Shown here: positions 8,418-17,034 of the stretch, in pieces | Numbering within the stretch: the stretch's first letter is position 1 | Layout: each line of letters begins with the position of its first letter | DNA from: JBOGJG01 sp050747825 | Lineage (GTDB): Bacteria; Acidobacteriota; UBA6911; RPQK01; JBOGJG01 | Reading direction: 5' to 3' | DNA length: 24,989 nucleotides | Assembly (NCBI GenBank): GCA_050747825.1 | Contig: JBOGJG010000121.1 | Location: forward strand, 1-24,989 | Position numbers and translations under genes: made by a program | The notes under the pieces: model-generated | What the model was told of the DNA's origin: nothing | The model's database searches: none | The model's input: the letters and a program-made list of their open reading frames with translations, nothing else

Positions 8418-8424
8418 CGGGCGG

Positions 8425-9726
8425 ATGGGTCAGAGATTCGCAATCCTGTTTAGCGTCGGACTTATGCTGGGCTTTGGCTGCCGTCCGGAGCCGGGTGAGC
8501 CGGCTCAGCCGGAAGAGAGTGTAAGGGCTTTCGTTGGAGCACGGATAATCGATGGCAGCGGCAATGAACCGGTTGATAATGCTGTCATCCTCGTCCGCGC
8601 CGGCCGTATTGAGGCCATTGGGGCATCTGACTCGGTTGAAATACCACAGGGCGCGCAACGGATCGATCTGGCCGGAAAGTCGGTCATCCCCGGGCTGATT
8701 AATGCTCACGGCCATGTAGGCGCCAGCAGAGGACTCCTGTCCGGACCGGAGTATTACACCGAGGAGAACATTCTGGATCAGACCGTTCTGTATGCGCGCT
8801 ACGGCGTAACGACGGTCCTGAGCCTGGGAGATGACGGCGAGGCGGGAATTCGCGTCCGGGAGTCTCAGGATACAGCCGAACTGGACCGGGCCCGTCTTTA
8901 TGTAGCCGGGCCGGTGATCGCGGCGGAAACTCCGGAAGAGGCGCGCCGCAAGGTCAGCGAGGCTGCGGCCATGAACGTCGATATCATCAAGATCCGGGTG
9001 GATGATTTCTTAGGCACTCGGGAGAAGATGGCGCCCGAAGTCTACCAGGCGGTGATCGATCAGGCACACCAGGAAGGCCTGCGCGTCGCTGCTCATCTTT
9101 TTTATCTGGAGGACGCCAAGTCGCTTTTGCGTTCCGGAGTGGACTTTGTCGCCCATAGTGTCCGCGACCAGGAGGTGGATGCCGAGCTGATTTCGCTTTT
9201 AAAGGAGCGGGATGTCTGCCTGTGTCCCACATTGACGCGGGAGGTATCTACTTTTGTTTACGAAAGCCGGCCTGAGTTTTTTGATGATCCCTTTTTCCTG
9301 CGCGAGGCGGACCAGGAGGTTCTGGACGAGCTCCAGAGTCCCGAGCGCCAGGAGGAACTGCGCGACAATCCGGCGGTCCAGCAGTACAAGCAGGCGCTGG
9401 AGGTCGCCAGCAGGAATCTCAAAACGCTGGCTGATGCCGGGGTGGTGATTGCCTTTGGCACCGACAGCGGGCCTCCGGGTCGCTTCCAGGGCTATTTCGA
9501 GCATATGGAATTCGACCTGATGTCCAGGGCCGGCTTGAGCCCCATGCAAATCCTGATGTCGGCTACGTCAGACGCCGCCGACTGCCTGGAGCTGGATCAA
9601 ATTGGAATGCTGGAGCCTGGGAAATGGGCGGATATGGTTGTTCTCGATGAAGACCCTCTGGCAGACATCCGCAACCTGCGCAGCATCCATTCCGTCTGGA
9701 TCGCCGGCAACCAGGTACCTGAGTAA
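8425..9726 (+). CDS. Amidohydrolase-family lipoprotein (imidazolonepropionase/prolidase-like)
   Basis: This gene encodes 433 aa from the ATG at 8425; upstream codons in this frame lie opposite aroC and are not coding. The N-terminus is a signal peptide ending GFG-Cys19, a slightly unusual lipobox, which suggests an exported lipoprotein. The metal-dependent TIM-barrel amidohydrolase motifs are all present: HGH (His95, His97), a lysine after DII (Lys189, the usual carbamylated bridge), His224, His244 and the catalytic Asp347 in GTDSG. The C-terminal segment MLEPGKWADMVVLDEDPL is the typical return to the small beta-sandwich. Members hydrolyse amides, cyclic imides or dipeptides; the exported acidobacterial ones are mostly uncharacterised, so the substrate stays open. 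Confidence 0.9.
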   Translation: MGQRFAILFSVGLMLGFGCRPEPGEPAQPEESVRAFVGARIIDGSGNEPVDNAVILVRAGRIEAIGASDSVEIPQGAQRIDLAGKSVIPGLINAHGHVGASRGLLSGPEYYTEENILDQTVLYARYGVTTVLSLGDDGEAGIRVRESQDTAELDRARLYVAGPVIAAETPEEARRKVSEAAAMNVDIIKIRVDDFLGTREKMAPEVYQAVIDQAHQEGLRVAAHLFYLEDAKSLLRSGVDFVAHSVRDQEVDAELISLLKERDVCLCPTLTREVSTFVYESRPEFFDDPFFLREADQEVLDELQSPERQEELRDNPAVQQYKQALEVASRNLKTLADAGVVIAFGTDSGPPGRFQGYFEHMEFDLMSRAGLSPMQILMSATSDAADCLELDQIGMLEPGKWADMVVLDEDPLADIRNLRSIHSVWIAGNQVPE

Positions 9727-9758
9727 CGGTGGGCTTTACTCAGCAGGCCGCAAGGACT

Positions 9759-9824
9759 ATGATCCGGATCGGAACTGCGGGCTGGAACTATCGGGCTTGG
9801 GAAGGGGTGGTCTATCCTAATTAG
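9759..9824 (+). pseudogene. N-terminal remnant of a DUF72-family gene
   Basis: The ATG at 9759 opens a 21-codon reading frame: MIRIGTAGWNYRAWEGVVYP, then Asn and stop TAG. This closely matches the conserved start of DUF72 proteins (M-I-R-I-G-T-x-G-W-x-Y-x-x-W-x-G-x-F/V-Y-P), which normally run about 240-300 residues. The remainder is missing and the next gene, on the other strand, starts its coding sequence exactly here. It sits 32 bases after the amidohydrolase stop and was presumably its operon partner. The cut marks a rearrangement junction. Confidence 0.7.
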
Positions 9825-10228
9825 TATCCTGGGTGCTGCTTGACACAGGATTCCGCACAGTTGCCCATCTGCGAGTCCTTGTCCCCGAAAGCACAGGAAC
9901 TCTTGTCGCCGGCAATGTACATGATGCTCTCCTGCGGATGGACCTCTGGCGAGCAGATGATTTTATATGCTCGTCTTGTCCCCCGAGCGGAAGGTGCCTC
10001 TTTCAGCAAGGCGGTAAGCTCGACAGTTTTCTGCACCTCACAGCAGGGCGGCAGCTCGGGAACGGTATCACCATGCCTTCGGGCATTGGCCCGTGCTTCA
10101 AGGATTGGCCAGTGCGGAAGCTTGCGATTAGACTGGGCCTGAGCAAAATCGCCTAGACTCAACCCGAGAACAAGGGTTATCAACAACGTTACAACAACCG
10201 AGTAAGTCTTTTCCATGACTTGATCCAT
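9821..10228 (-). CDS. Cys-rich secreted hypothetical protein, last gene of the efflux operon
   Basis: This gene encodes 135 aa. An N-terminal signal peptide (hydrophobic stretch VVVTLLITLVLGL, cleavage after AQA near residue 32) precedes a small mature domain with six cysteines: a CC pair after PELPP, one in KIICS, one in SSCAF and a CxxxC in GNCAESC. The pattern suggests disulfides or metal binding in the periplasm. It begins 13 bp after the lytic transglycosylase stop, so it is probably co-transcribed with the copper-type efflux genes. Start is either ATG 10228 or ATG 10216; neither has a strong ribosome site, and 10216 gives a more typical signal peptide. No family recognised. Confidence 0.7.
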   Translation of the reverse strand: MDQVMEKTYSVVVTLLITLVLGLSLGDFAQAQSNRKLPHWPILEARANARRHGDTVPELPPCCEVQKTVELTALLKEAPSARGTRRAYKIICSPEVHPQESIMYIAGDKSSCAFGDKDSQMGNCAESCVKQHPGY

Positions 10229-10241
10229 AATTTTACTTAAG

Positions 10242-11132
10242 TTAAAAACCCAGCCTCGTCCATTCCAGGTTGGGCTTGGATTGATTCTTGCCCACAGCTA
10301 TCGCCGCTAGAACGGCCGGTACATAGTTTCGAGTTTCCTCAGGGAGCAGCTTTTGCCGGCTCATTTTCCAGAAATCACGGATGCCCGTGTTCTGAATGAT
10401 GCGCAAAACCCGGTATTCCCCAGTATTATAACCGGCCAGCGCCAGCAACCAGTCGCCGAGCATTCCATGCAGATCTTTTAGATAACGGGCGGCGGCACGG
10501 CTTGATTTAACCGGGTCGTGCCGCTCGTCCACTTTACCGATTTCTTGCAACCCGTAGCGCCTTCCCGTCTCGGGAATGAACTGCCAGATGCCTTCGGCTC
10601 CCGCCGAGGAGCGGGCATAGGGATTGTAAGCGCTTTCTACCAGTCCCAAGTAAATCAATTCTTCCGGCACTCCCTCCTGGCGGAAGATCTCTCGCATCAT
10701 CGACTCGTACTGCTCCAGTCGAGTCAGGCTGATCCGAACGTGATTGCGACCCTGGCCCTGGTAATAATTTACGTAAGCCTGCACTTCAGGAATTAAGCTA
10801 TTACTTTCCCAAGTCATCCGGCTTTGATTCGCATCATTCGCGATACCAATTGGGCTTAGCTTCACAAAGTAGGCATGCACGGCGGGCTCATAAAAGAGAG
10901 CTTCATCCGCGCTGAGGATCACCTCCCGAGCCTTTTCGGTCTTTCCTTCCTGGTAGTAACGGTCAGCTTCCTTGAGAAGATCGGCCATCGCGAGCTGGCG
11001 GTCCAATTTCTGCTCCAGCCGATCTATTGCGAATGTTCGGTCGCCCTTACTATCAGCTTCAAGCGGATGAAGAGCGGTCCCTAACCAGAGAAGCGATAAA
11101 GCTGCGAGCAGCAGTTTCCTTCCTACTAGCAC
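10242..11132 (-). CDS. Lytic transglycosylase (SLT/MltD-like catalytic domain)
   Basis: This gene encodes 296 aa with a GTG start that directly follows the stop of the upstream gene (TAAGTG), so translation is coupled. A signal peptide (1-26, ending LEA) is followed by a helical region and the goose-lysozyme-like domain (about 150-285). The catalytic Glu166 lies in LVESAYNP, with the motifs GIWQFIPETG (181-190) and AGYNTG (233-238). The enzyme cleaves the MurNAc-GlcNAc bond of murein in the periplasm, leaving 1,6-anhydroMurNAc. No LysM repeat is present. Its place in an efflux operon suggests local opening of the wall for assembly of the trans-envelope pump, as transglycosylases do for secretion machines; that role is inference. 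Confidence 0.92.
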   Translation of the reverse strand: MLVGRKLLLAALSLLWLGTALHPLEADSKGDRTFAIDRLEQKLDRQLAMADLLKEADRYYQEGKTEKAREVILSADEALFYEPAVHAYFVKLSPIGIANDANQSRMTWESNSLIPEVQAYVNYYQGQGRNHVRISLTRLEQYESMMREIFRQEGVPEELIYLGLVESAYNPYARSSAGAEGIWQFIPETGRRYGLQEIGKVDERHDPVKSSRAAARYLKDLHGMLGDWLLALAGYNTGEYRVLRIIQNTGIRDFWKMSRQKLLPEETRNYVPAVLAAIAVGKNQSKPNLEWTRLGF

Positions 11133-11900
11133 TTACTCTAATCTCCCTGATTGCCGGGATTGATCAGGCTTGGCATTCGATTCCGCCGCATAGCGGGCCA
11201 GCCATGAATCCGGCTCGTAAATATTGCTCCAGAGTAACTGGTACGCCTCTTCATCCATGGGCCGCTTGAGTTGAAACTGGAAATTTCTTTCACTGCCGAG
11301 AATAGAGTCTTCACGAGCCGTGACCCGGAAATTAAAGCGGGACATGCGCCCGATGCTTTCAATATCCGATATCAGCCACATGCGGGAATGTTCGGCACGA
11401 GTAGAAATAAAGTAAACCGCATCATCCGCAAACGTCAGATGGCCTTCGCAGCCCCCGGCCAACGCATGCTGGTGTTTGACAGGCAGAGAATAATAGACTT
11501 TTCCCTCAGGAGGCGTAAAAACTGCCGAGACCAGCGGAGTAGGTAAGCGTTCACGCAGAAATCGCACTACCTCGGGTGTAACTTCTCCCTCCACTAACTC
11601 GAATTCAAAATCACGATCCTTGTTCAATTTCCAACTGTCCTCGTAACTGAGAATTCGGATCTTTTGGGCCGATTCAATTCGCAAATCCTGAACATCGGTG
11701 TAAGTCCATTCCCGGGAATGATCCTTATGGCCCTCAGATTCGTAGACAATGCTATTCTCGGCTATGACTAGCTGACCTTCGCCATCTTTCCAGAGGTGGT
11801 CGTGTTTAACTTTGAAAGTGAAAGAAGGTTCTGGCGGAGCAGCCCGGGCGGGAAAGCTGAAAAAGAGCAGAAGTAAGCCCATGTATAAATTTTTCATCAT
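11133..11900 (-). CDS. Secreted protein with two tandem copies of one PH-like domain
   Basis: This gene encodes 255 aa. A signal peptide (1-20, ending ARA) is followed by two copies of about 90 residues offset by 110. The copies align at VKHDH (31-35) with VKHQH (141-145), EGQLVIAENSIVY with EGHLTFADDAVYF, HSREWTYTDVQDL with HSRMWLISDIESI, and DFEFEL with NFQFQL. The strand pattern resembles bacterial PH-like or GRAM-type folds, but this is a visual guess. Paired histidines in each copy could bind metal. It sits between the channel gene (34-bp gap, GAAAGG ribosome site) and the lytic transglycosylase (coupled), so it is probably a periplasmic accessory of the efflux operon. Function unknown. 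Confidence 0.8.
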   Translation of the reverse strand: MMKNLYMGLLLLFFSFPARAAPPEPSFTFKVKHDHLWKDGEGQLVIAENSIVYESEGHKDHSREWTYTDVQDLRIESAQKIRILSYEDSWKLNKDRDFEFELVEGEVTPEVVRFLRERLPTPLVSAVFTPPEGKVYYSLPVKHQHALAGGCEGHLTFADDAVYFISTRAEHSRMWLISDIESIGRMSRFNFRVTAREDSILGSERNFQFQLKRPMDEEAYQLLWSNIYEPDSWLARYAAESNAKPDQSRQSGRLE

Positions 11901-11934
11901 CTTTTTACCTTTCTTGTTTTCTGCATTGCATTAT

Positions 11935-13281
11935 CTACCGCACCAACACGACGGCCAGCAACTCTTCCAGCCGGGCCAGAGCCCGATAGAAATCACTGAT
12001 TTCTTCGTGATATTGAATCTCATAGTTCAGAATCGTGAGGGCATTTTCAACCAGGGCGAAGAAATCAACGGTGCCCACCTGGTAACCTGAGAGGGCGGAA
12101 TCCAGGGAAGCAGTGGCTTGAGGAATAATCCCGGATCGATAAAGCTGAGCCAGACGCTGGGAGGTGCGAGCGCTTAGATAGGCGTCTTTGATGCGAAACG
12201 TGACATCCTGCAGCTTGCTCTGGTAAAGATGGCGGGCCTCACTGAGTTCCTCCACATTTTCCTCAACACCCAGCCGCTCCTTTCGCCAGAAATAAAGCGG
12301 GATTGTCACTCCGACCTGGTACTCGTACATATTCTCAAAACTTCCGCCCCTAGGCAGATAGCTGATGGAGCCTGTGAAATCGGGATAAAACTCCTTGTTG
12401 GCCAGGTCCAGTTCCAGGGAAGCTCTTTCGATTCCCAGCCGTTCCGCCTCGATTTCCGGGTTGCTCTCTCTCGCTGCCAGATACAACCGTTCCAGGGAAA
12501 AGGGAAGTTCAGTTGGGATGTCCTTGATCTCGTTGACAGTAGCGAGGTATACATCGGGAGAGCGATTGAGCAGAGAATTGATCCTGGCTTGCACGCTCTC
12601 CCGCCGCTCGCCTAAGAGTTCCAGGCGTTCCTGAATGAGTGAAATCTCTACTTGAGATCGCAGGACGTCCTGTTGAATTCCCTCGCCTACGCTATACCTG
12701 GCCTCGGCAATTCTCGACAAACTGTGTAGCAGTTCGCCATAGCGGTCCAGAATGGCTCGCGCCTGGTCAATGGAATACAGCTCAAAGTAGGCCTCCTTGA
12801 CCTGCTGAATGACATCCAGCGTCACCGCTTCATAAAACTCGGCAGTTCTGGCCGCATCGGTCTCGGCAATATCTCCTTTGAGCGACAGCTTTCCCGGCCA
12901 GGGAATCGATTGCATGAACATGAAAGACGCCCAGGAAACCGGCCCGTCACCGATCGTGGAAAAAGGCAGGAGGTTTCCCGAGCTCATCGAACCAAAGGTG
13001 ATTTCCGGATCGGGTGGAGTCGATACCTGCGAGGGCACCTTGGTCGAGGCCTGCCATTGGTTTCGGGCCGCTTGGATCGAGGGGTTAGACAAGAGCGCTT
13101 CCTGGACCAGGCTTTGAAGGATGGGGAAATGGGCAGTATCCGCATCTTTCAATTCGTAAATGAGAGCCCCTTCAGTTCTATGGTTTTGCTCCATTTCCTT
13201 GACGTTCCCGAATAGTGGAGACGCGAACAAGTAGATGGCCACTAATACCGTTTTCAATGTAAGAGAAGAGATCTTCATCAT
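11935..13281 (-). CDS. cusC: Outer-membrane efflux channel, TolC/CusC-like
   Basis: This gene encodes 448 aa with a signal peptide ending near FASPLFG. There is no lipobox cysteine, unlike E. coli CusC. The body has the two-fold TolC architecture: long helices with EARYSVGEGIQQDVLRSQ (about 200) and, in the second half, LSGYQVGTVDFFALVENALT near the C-terminus, both classic outer-membrane factor motifs. It would form the trimeric channel for the RND pump encoded just upstream. ATG 13281 (or the next ATG) follows the cusA stop by 12 bp, with AAAGGTG as ribosome site. The order cusB-cusA-cusC supports a heavy-metal pump. Confidence 0.9.
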   Translation of the reverse strand: MMKISSLTLKTVLVAIYLFASPLFGNVKEMEQNHRTEGALIYELKDADTAHFPILQSLVQEALLSNPSIQAARNQWQASTKVPSQVSTPPDPEITFGSMSSGNLLPFSTIGDGPVSWASFMFMQSIPWPGKLSLKGDIAETDAARTAEFYEAVTLDVIQQVKEAYFELYSIDQARAILDRYGELLHSLSRIAEARYSVGEGIQQDVLRSQVEISLIQERLELLGERRESVQARINSLLNRSPDVYLATVNEIKDIPTELPFSLERLYLAARESNPEIEAERLGIERASLELDLANKEFYPDFTGSISYLPRGGSFENMYEYQVGVTIPLYFWRKERLGVEENVEELSEARHLYQSKLQDVTFRIKDAYLSARTSQRLAQLYRSGIIPQATASLDSALSGYQVGTVDFFALVENALTILNYEIQYHEEISDFYRALARLEELLAVVLVR

Positions 13282-13293
13282 GATTTGACACCT

Positions 13294-16200
13294 TTACTCA
13301 GTGCGAATATTGATTCGAGCGTTTTGTGGTCCCTGAGCAGTTTCAAAGGCAATTCGCATTTGCCACTCCCCAGCCATGGATAAGTTCACCTGGCCGGACA
13401 TGTCGCCGGAGTCACCGGGCTCGATTTGGGCTCCTTCCTGCATGGCCGGCATGGTGCCCATAGCCGGCATGAAGAACTCCACCTGGACGTTGTTAATCTC
13501 AAGCGGTTCACCGTCTGCTGTCCGGAACGAAATCCGGAAGCGATTGCTGCCGGAAGTAAAGTTCCCTTCCGGAGTGGAAACCTCGAGCTGGATACCGGCG
13601 ACTTGCTGCTGGGCTACTGGAGTCATCGATTCGCCGCCCCGGGCCACTGGCATCCAAACCGATACGGCTCCTGCTAACAACCCCACCAGGATGGACGCTG
13701 CAATCCAGGTCCAGGCGGTGCGCCGATCGGCGGCCAGCGGCTGCAACTCGCCCGGCTCGGGCAGCGCTTCAACCGGCCCTTCGCGTTCAGGCCGGCGCCG
13801 GAACGGGTTCATGTCGCTCAAGATGGCTCGGCCTCCCTCCATCTCCCAGCGCTTCCAGACGGCGAAGATAGCCGGGTAAATGGTCAGTGTCAGGAAAAAC
13901 GAGGTTATCAGGCCACCCACCATGGGAGCGGCCATTCGCTTCATCACGTCGGCTCCGGTTTCCGTCACGGGCGCCCACATGATTGGCAGTAATCCAACGA
14001 TAGTAGTCATCACCGTCATCACCTTGGGACGCACGCGCTTCACGGCGCCGTAGTGGATCGACTCCATGAGGTCGTTCATGTTGCGCATCTTCCCTTCTTC
14101 CTGCCACTTCCGGTGCGCCATCTGCAAATACAGGAGCATGACCACTCCGGTCTCGGCGTCCAGTCCGGCCAGGGCGATAATCCCGACCCAGACGGCGATA
14201 CTAAGGTTGTAATCCAGCAGCCACAGGAGCCAAAACGAGCCAATAAGCGAAAAGGGTACGGCCAGCATCACGATCAGAGGCTCTTTCCAGGAGCCGAAAT
14301 TGATGTAGAGCAGCACGAAAACGATGAAGAGCGTGAGCGGGATGATATAGGTGAGCCGTTCCTTCATGCGCAGCAGGTATTTGTATTGTCCGGTCCATTC
14401 GAGTCGATAGCCCGGAGGCAGATTGACGTTCTCCTGCACGATCTGCTGAGCGTGCTCCACATAGCCTTCGTAATCCTGGTCGGTGACGTCCACGAAAACG
14501 TATCCCACCAGTTGGCCGTCTTCGTCCCGAATCATGGGAGGCCCCTGATTGAATTTGATATCGGCCAGCAATGAGATGGGGACCTGAGCGCCGATGGGGG
14601 TGGGTACATAGACGCGGCGCAGCGCCTCGATGTCGTCTCGCAGCTCTCGGGGGTAACGGACGTTAATCGGATAACGCTCCCGTCCCTCGATCGTATAGGA
14701 AATGTTTTTGCCTCCGATGGCGGTTTCGATGAGATCTTCCACATCGCCAACCGTCAGTCCGTAGCGAGCCGCCTGCTCCCGGTTAATCTCGAAATCGAGA
14801 TAGTAGCCTCCCATCACCCGATCGGCGAAGACGCTGCGGGTGCCTTCTACCTCCTGCAGCACATTCTCAATATCGATAGCGATTTTCTCGATGGCCTCCA
14901 GATCGGGGCCAAAGACCTTCACTCCCAGGTTACTGCGAATTCCCGTGGAGAGCATCTCGGTACGGGTCTGCACCGGCATCCACCAGATATTGGCCATACC
15001 CGGAAACTTCACTTGAGCATCCATCTCTTTAATCAACTCGTTCCAGGACTTGGGCCGCTCCTCCGGCCAGAAATAGCGGAAGGGCGGCTTGATGAATTCG
15101 GGCATCCAGCTCGAGTGCCAGCGTTCCTCCTGAACGGGTTCCCACTCCTCCTGTGGCTTCAAGAGAACCACCGTCTCTACCATGCTCAGCGGAGCCGGAT
15201 CGGTTGAGGTATCGGCGCGGCCGATCTTCCCGAAGACTCGCTCCACTTCGGGAAACTGGCGCAGAATTTTGTCCTGTGTTTGAAGGATCTTGGAGGCTTC
15301 CCCGATCGGCATTCCCGGCACCGCCGTGGGCATGAACAGTATCGATCCTTCATTAAGCGGAGGCATGAATTCAGAACCGAGCTGCATGAAGATCGGGATA
15401 GTGGACAGGATCAACAAGAAAGCGACCAGGATCATGACCTTTCGAAAGCGCAGGACGAAATTGAGAACCGGAGTATAGATCCAATGTAGAAATCGACTGA
15501 TCGGATGGTTATCTTCGGAGCGTATCCTGCCTTGAATCAGCAGAGCCCCCAGCGCCGGCACCAGTGTGATCGCCAGCAAGGCCGCAAAGAACATGGAGAA
15601 GGTTTTGGTATAGGCCAGAGGTTTAAACAGGCGTCCTTCCTGGGCCTCCAAGGTAAAGACCGGAATAAAGGAAACCGTGATCACCAGCAGTGAGAAGAAG
15701 ATCGAAGGTCCTACTTCCTTAAACGATTTGATGAGGACATCTGATCTGTTTCCTGGACGGCCCTGGGAGTCCCAGGCCTCCAGGTTTTTATGCGCGTTTT
15801 CCACCAGCACAATTGAGGCGTCCACCATGGCCCCAATGGCGATGGCGATTCCCCCCAGCGACATGATGTTGGCGGTCAGCCCCATGTAGGCCATGGGAAT
15901 AAATGAGAAAAGGACGGCCATAGGCAGCGCCAAAATCGGGATCAGAGCCGTGCGCAAGTGGAGCAGGAAAACGATGATGATAATACTGACCACGATGATT
16001 TCCTCGGTCAGCCTATGTTGAAGCGTGTCAATGGCCCGAAGAATCAGATCGGATCGGTCATAGGTGGTGACTACCTTCACTCCCTCGGGCAGCGAGCCCT
16101 CGACTTCCTTGAGGCGCTGCTTGACGGCATCGATCACGGTCAGAGCATTCTCGCCGTAGCGCATGATCACGATTCCGCCGACGACCTCTCCCCGCCCGTC

Positions 16201-17034
16201 CAGTTCGACAATCCCTCGGCGCATGTCGGGACCGTACTGGACCCTTCCCAGATCCCGAACCTGGATAGGCGTGCCGGAATCGTTAACCTTGACCGGGATA
16301 CTTTCAATATCCTCAAGAGAGTCGATGTAGCCCCGGCCTCGGACCATGTACTCGGTAGTGGCCACTTCCAGGACCCGGCCACCCACGTCGTTGTTGCTGT
16401 CTTTGATGGCCTGAATGACTTTATTCAGGGGGATGTTGTAGGCCAGCAGCTTATTGGGGTCCAGCTCGACCTGATACTGCTTGACGTAACCGCCTACGCT
16501 GGCCGCTTCCGCCACGCCCGGCACGGATTCCAGCCAGTATCGCAGATACCAATCCTGGAAAGATCGCAGTTGAGCCAGGTTGTGTTGCCCCGTCTCATCC
16601 ACCAGCGCGTATTCAAAGATCCAGCCCACGCCGGTAGCGTCCGGGCCCAGCTCCGGGGTGACTCCTTCCGGAAGCTGGCCCGTAATCCCCTGCAGGTATT
16701 CCAGAACCCGGCTGCGGGCCCAGTACATGTCGGTCCCGTCCTCAAAGATGATGTAAACGTAGGAGAATCCGAAATCTGAGATCCCCCGGACGAGCTGCAC
16801 GTTGGGCGCCGCCAGCATGGAAGTGACGATTGGATAGGTGATCTGATCCTCCATCAGATCCGGGCTGCGCCCCGGCCATTCCGTATAAACGATCACCTGG
16901 ACATCAGAAAGGTCCGGTATCGCATCCAGGGAGATGCTGGAAAGCGACCAGATCCCCCAGACCAGGCCAAAGGTCAGCGCCAGGAAGACGAAAAATCGGT
17001 TTCTGGCACTGAATTCAATGATTTTTTCGATCAT
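13294..17034 (-). CDS. cusA: CusA/CzcA-type heavy-metal RND pump with C-terminal YtkA/FixH-like fusion
   Basis: This gene encodes 1246 aa, about 200 longer than typical CusA. It is an inner-membrane proton-driven trimer exporting metal from periplasm and cytoplasm. The proton-relay residues are intact: Asp405 in GAMVDASIVLVEN, Glu961 in LAGLDAETGV, Lys1004 in RVRPKVM. Three methionines match by motif the Cu/Ag-binding triad of E. coli CusA: Met568 (ILFMPT), Met618 (LSMVET) and Met694 (TEMLSTG), which favours Cu(I)/Ag(I) over Zn/Co. An insert of roughly 26 residues lies around 636-662. After the usual last helix there is an extra transmembrane segment (about 1106-1130). A periplasmic beta domain (about 1147-1246) follows, with MPAMGTMPAM at 1189-1198, resembling YtkA/FixH-like modules. 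The start ATG overlaps the cusB stop by four bases. Confidence 0.95.
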   Translation of the reverse strand: MIEKIIEFSARNRFFVFLALTFGLVWGIWSLSSISLDAIPDLSDVQVIVYTEWPGRSPDLMEDQITYPIVTSMLAAPNVQLVRGISDFGFSYVYIIFEDGTDMYWARSRVLEYLQGITGQLPEGVTPELGPDATGVGWIFEYALVDETGQHNLAQLRSFQDWYLRYWLESVPGVAEAASVGGYVKQYQVELDPNKLLAYNIPLNKVIQAIKDSNNDVGGRVLEVATTEYMVRGRGYIDSLEDIESIPVKVNDSGTPIQVRDLGRVQYGPDMRRGIVELDGRGEVVGGIVIMRYGENALTVIDAVKQRLKEVEGSLPEGVKVVTTYDRSDLILRAIDTLQHRLTEEIIVVSIIIIVFLLHLRTALIPILALPMAVLFSFIPMAYMGLTANIMSLGGIAIAIGAMVDASIVLVENAHKNLEAWDSQGRPGNRSDVLIKSFKEVGPSIFFSLLVITVSFIPVFTLEAQEGRLFKPLAYTKTFSMFFAALLAITLVPALGALLIQGRIRSEDNHPISRFLHWIYTPVLNFVLRFRKVMILVAFLLILSTIPIFMQLGSEFMPPLNEGSILFMPTAVPGMPIGEASKILQTQDKILRQFPEVERVFGKIGRADTSTDPAPLSMVETVVLLKPQEEWEPVQEERWHSSWMPEFIKPPFRYFWPEERPKSWNELIKEMDAQVKFPGMANIWWMPVQTRTEMLSTGIRSNLGVKVFGPDLEAIEKIAIDIENVLQEVEGTRSVFADRVMGGYYLDFEINREQAARYGLTVGDVEDLIETAIGGKNISYTIEGRERYPINVRYPRELRDDIEALRRVYVPTPIGAQVPISLLADIKFNQGPPMIRDEDGQLVGYVFVDVTDQDYEGYVEHAQQIVQENVNLPPGYRLEWTGQYKYLLRMKERLTYIIPLTLFIVFVLLYINFGSWKEPLIVMLAVPFSLIGSFWLLWLLDYNLSIAVWVGIIALAGLDAETGVVMLLYLQMAHRKWQEEGKMRNMNDLMESIHYGAVKRVRPKVMTVMTTIVGLLPIMWAPVTETGADVMKRMAAPMVGGLITSFFLTLTIYPAIFAVWKRWEMEGGRAILSDMNPFRRRPEREGPVEALPEPGELQPLAADRRTAWTWIAASILVGLLAGAVSVWMPVARGGESMTPVAQQQVAGIQLEVSTPEGNFTSGSNRFRISFRTADGEPLEINNVQVEFFMPAMGTMPAMQEGAQIEPGDSGDMSGQVNLSMAGEWQMRIAFETAQGPQNARINIRTE

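Noticed and set aside
8149..8424. N-terminal extension of the amidohydrolase frame
   Set aside because: It overlaps aroC on the other strand and lacks any domain; the promoter ends at 8417, and the lipoprotein signal begins at 8425.
11935..13281. CusC as an outer-membrane lipoprotein
   Set aside because: The signal peptide has no lipobox cysteine, unlike E. coli CusC.
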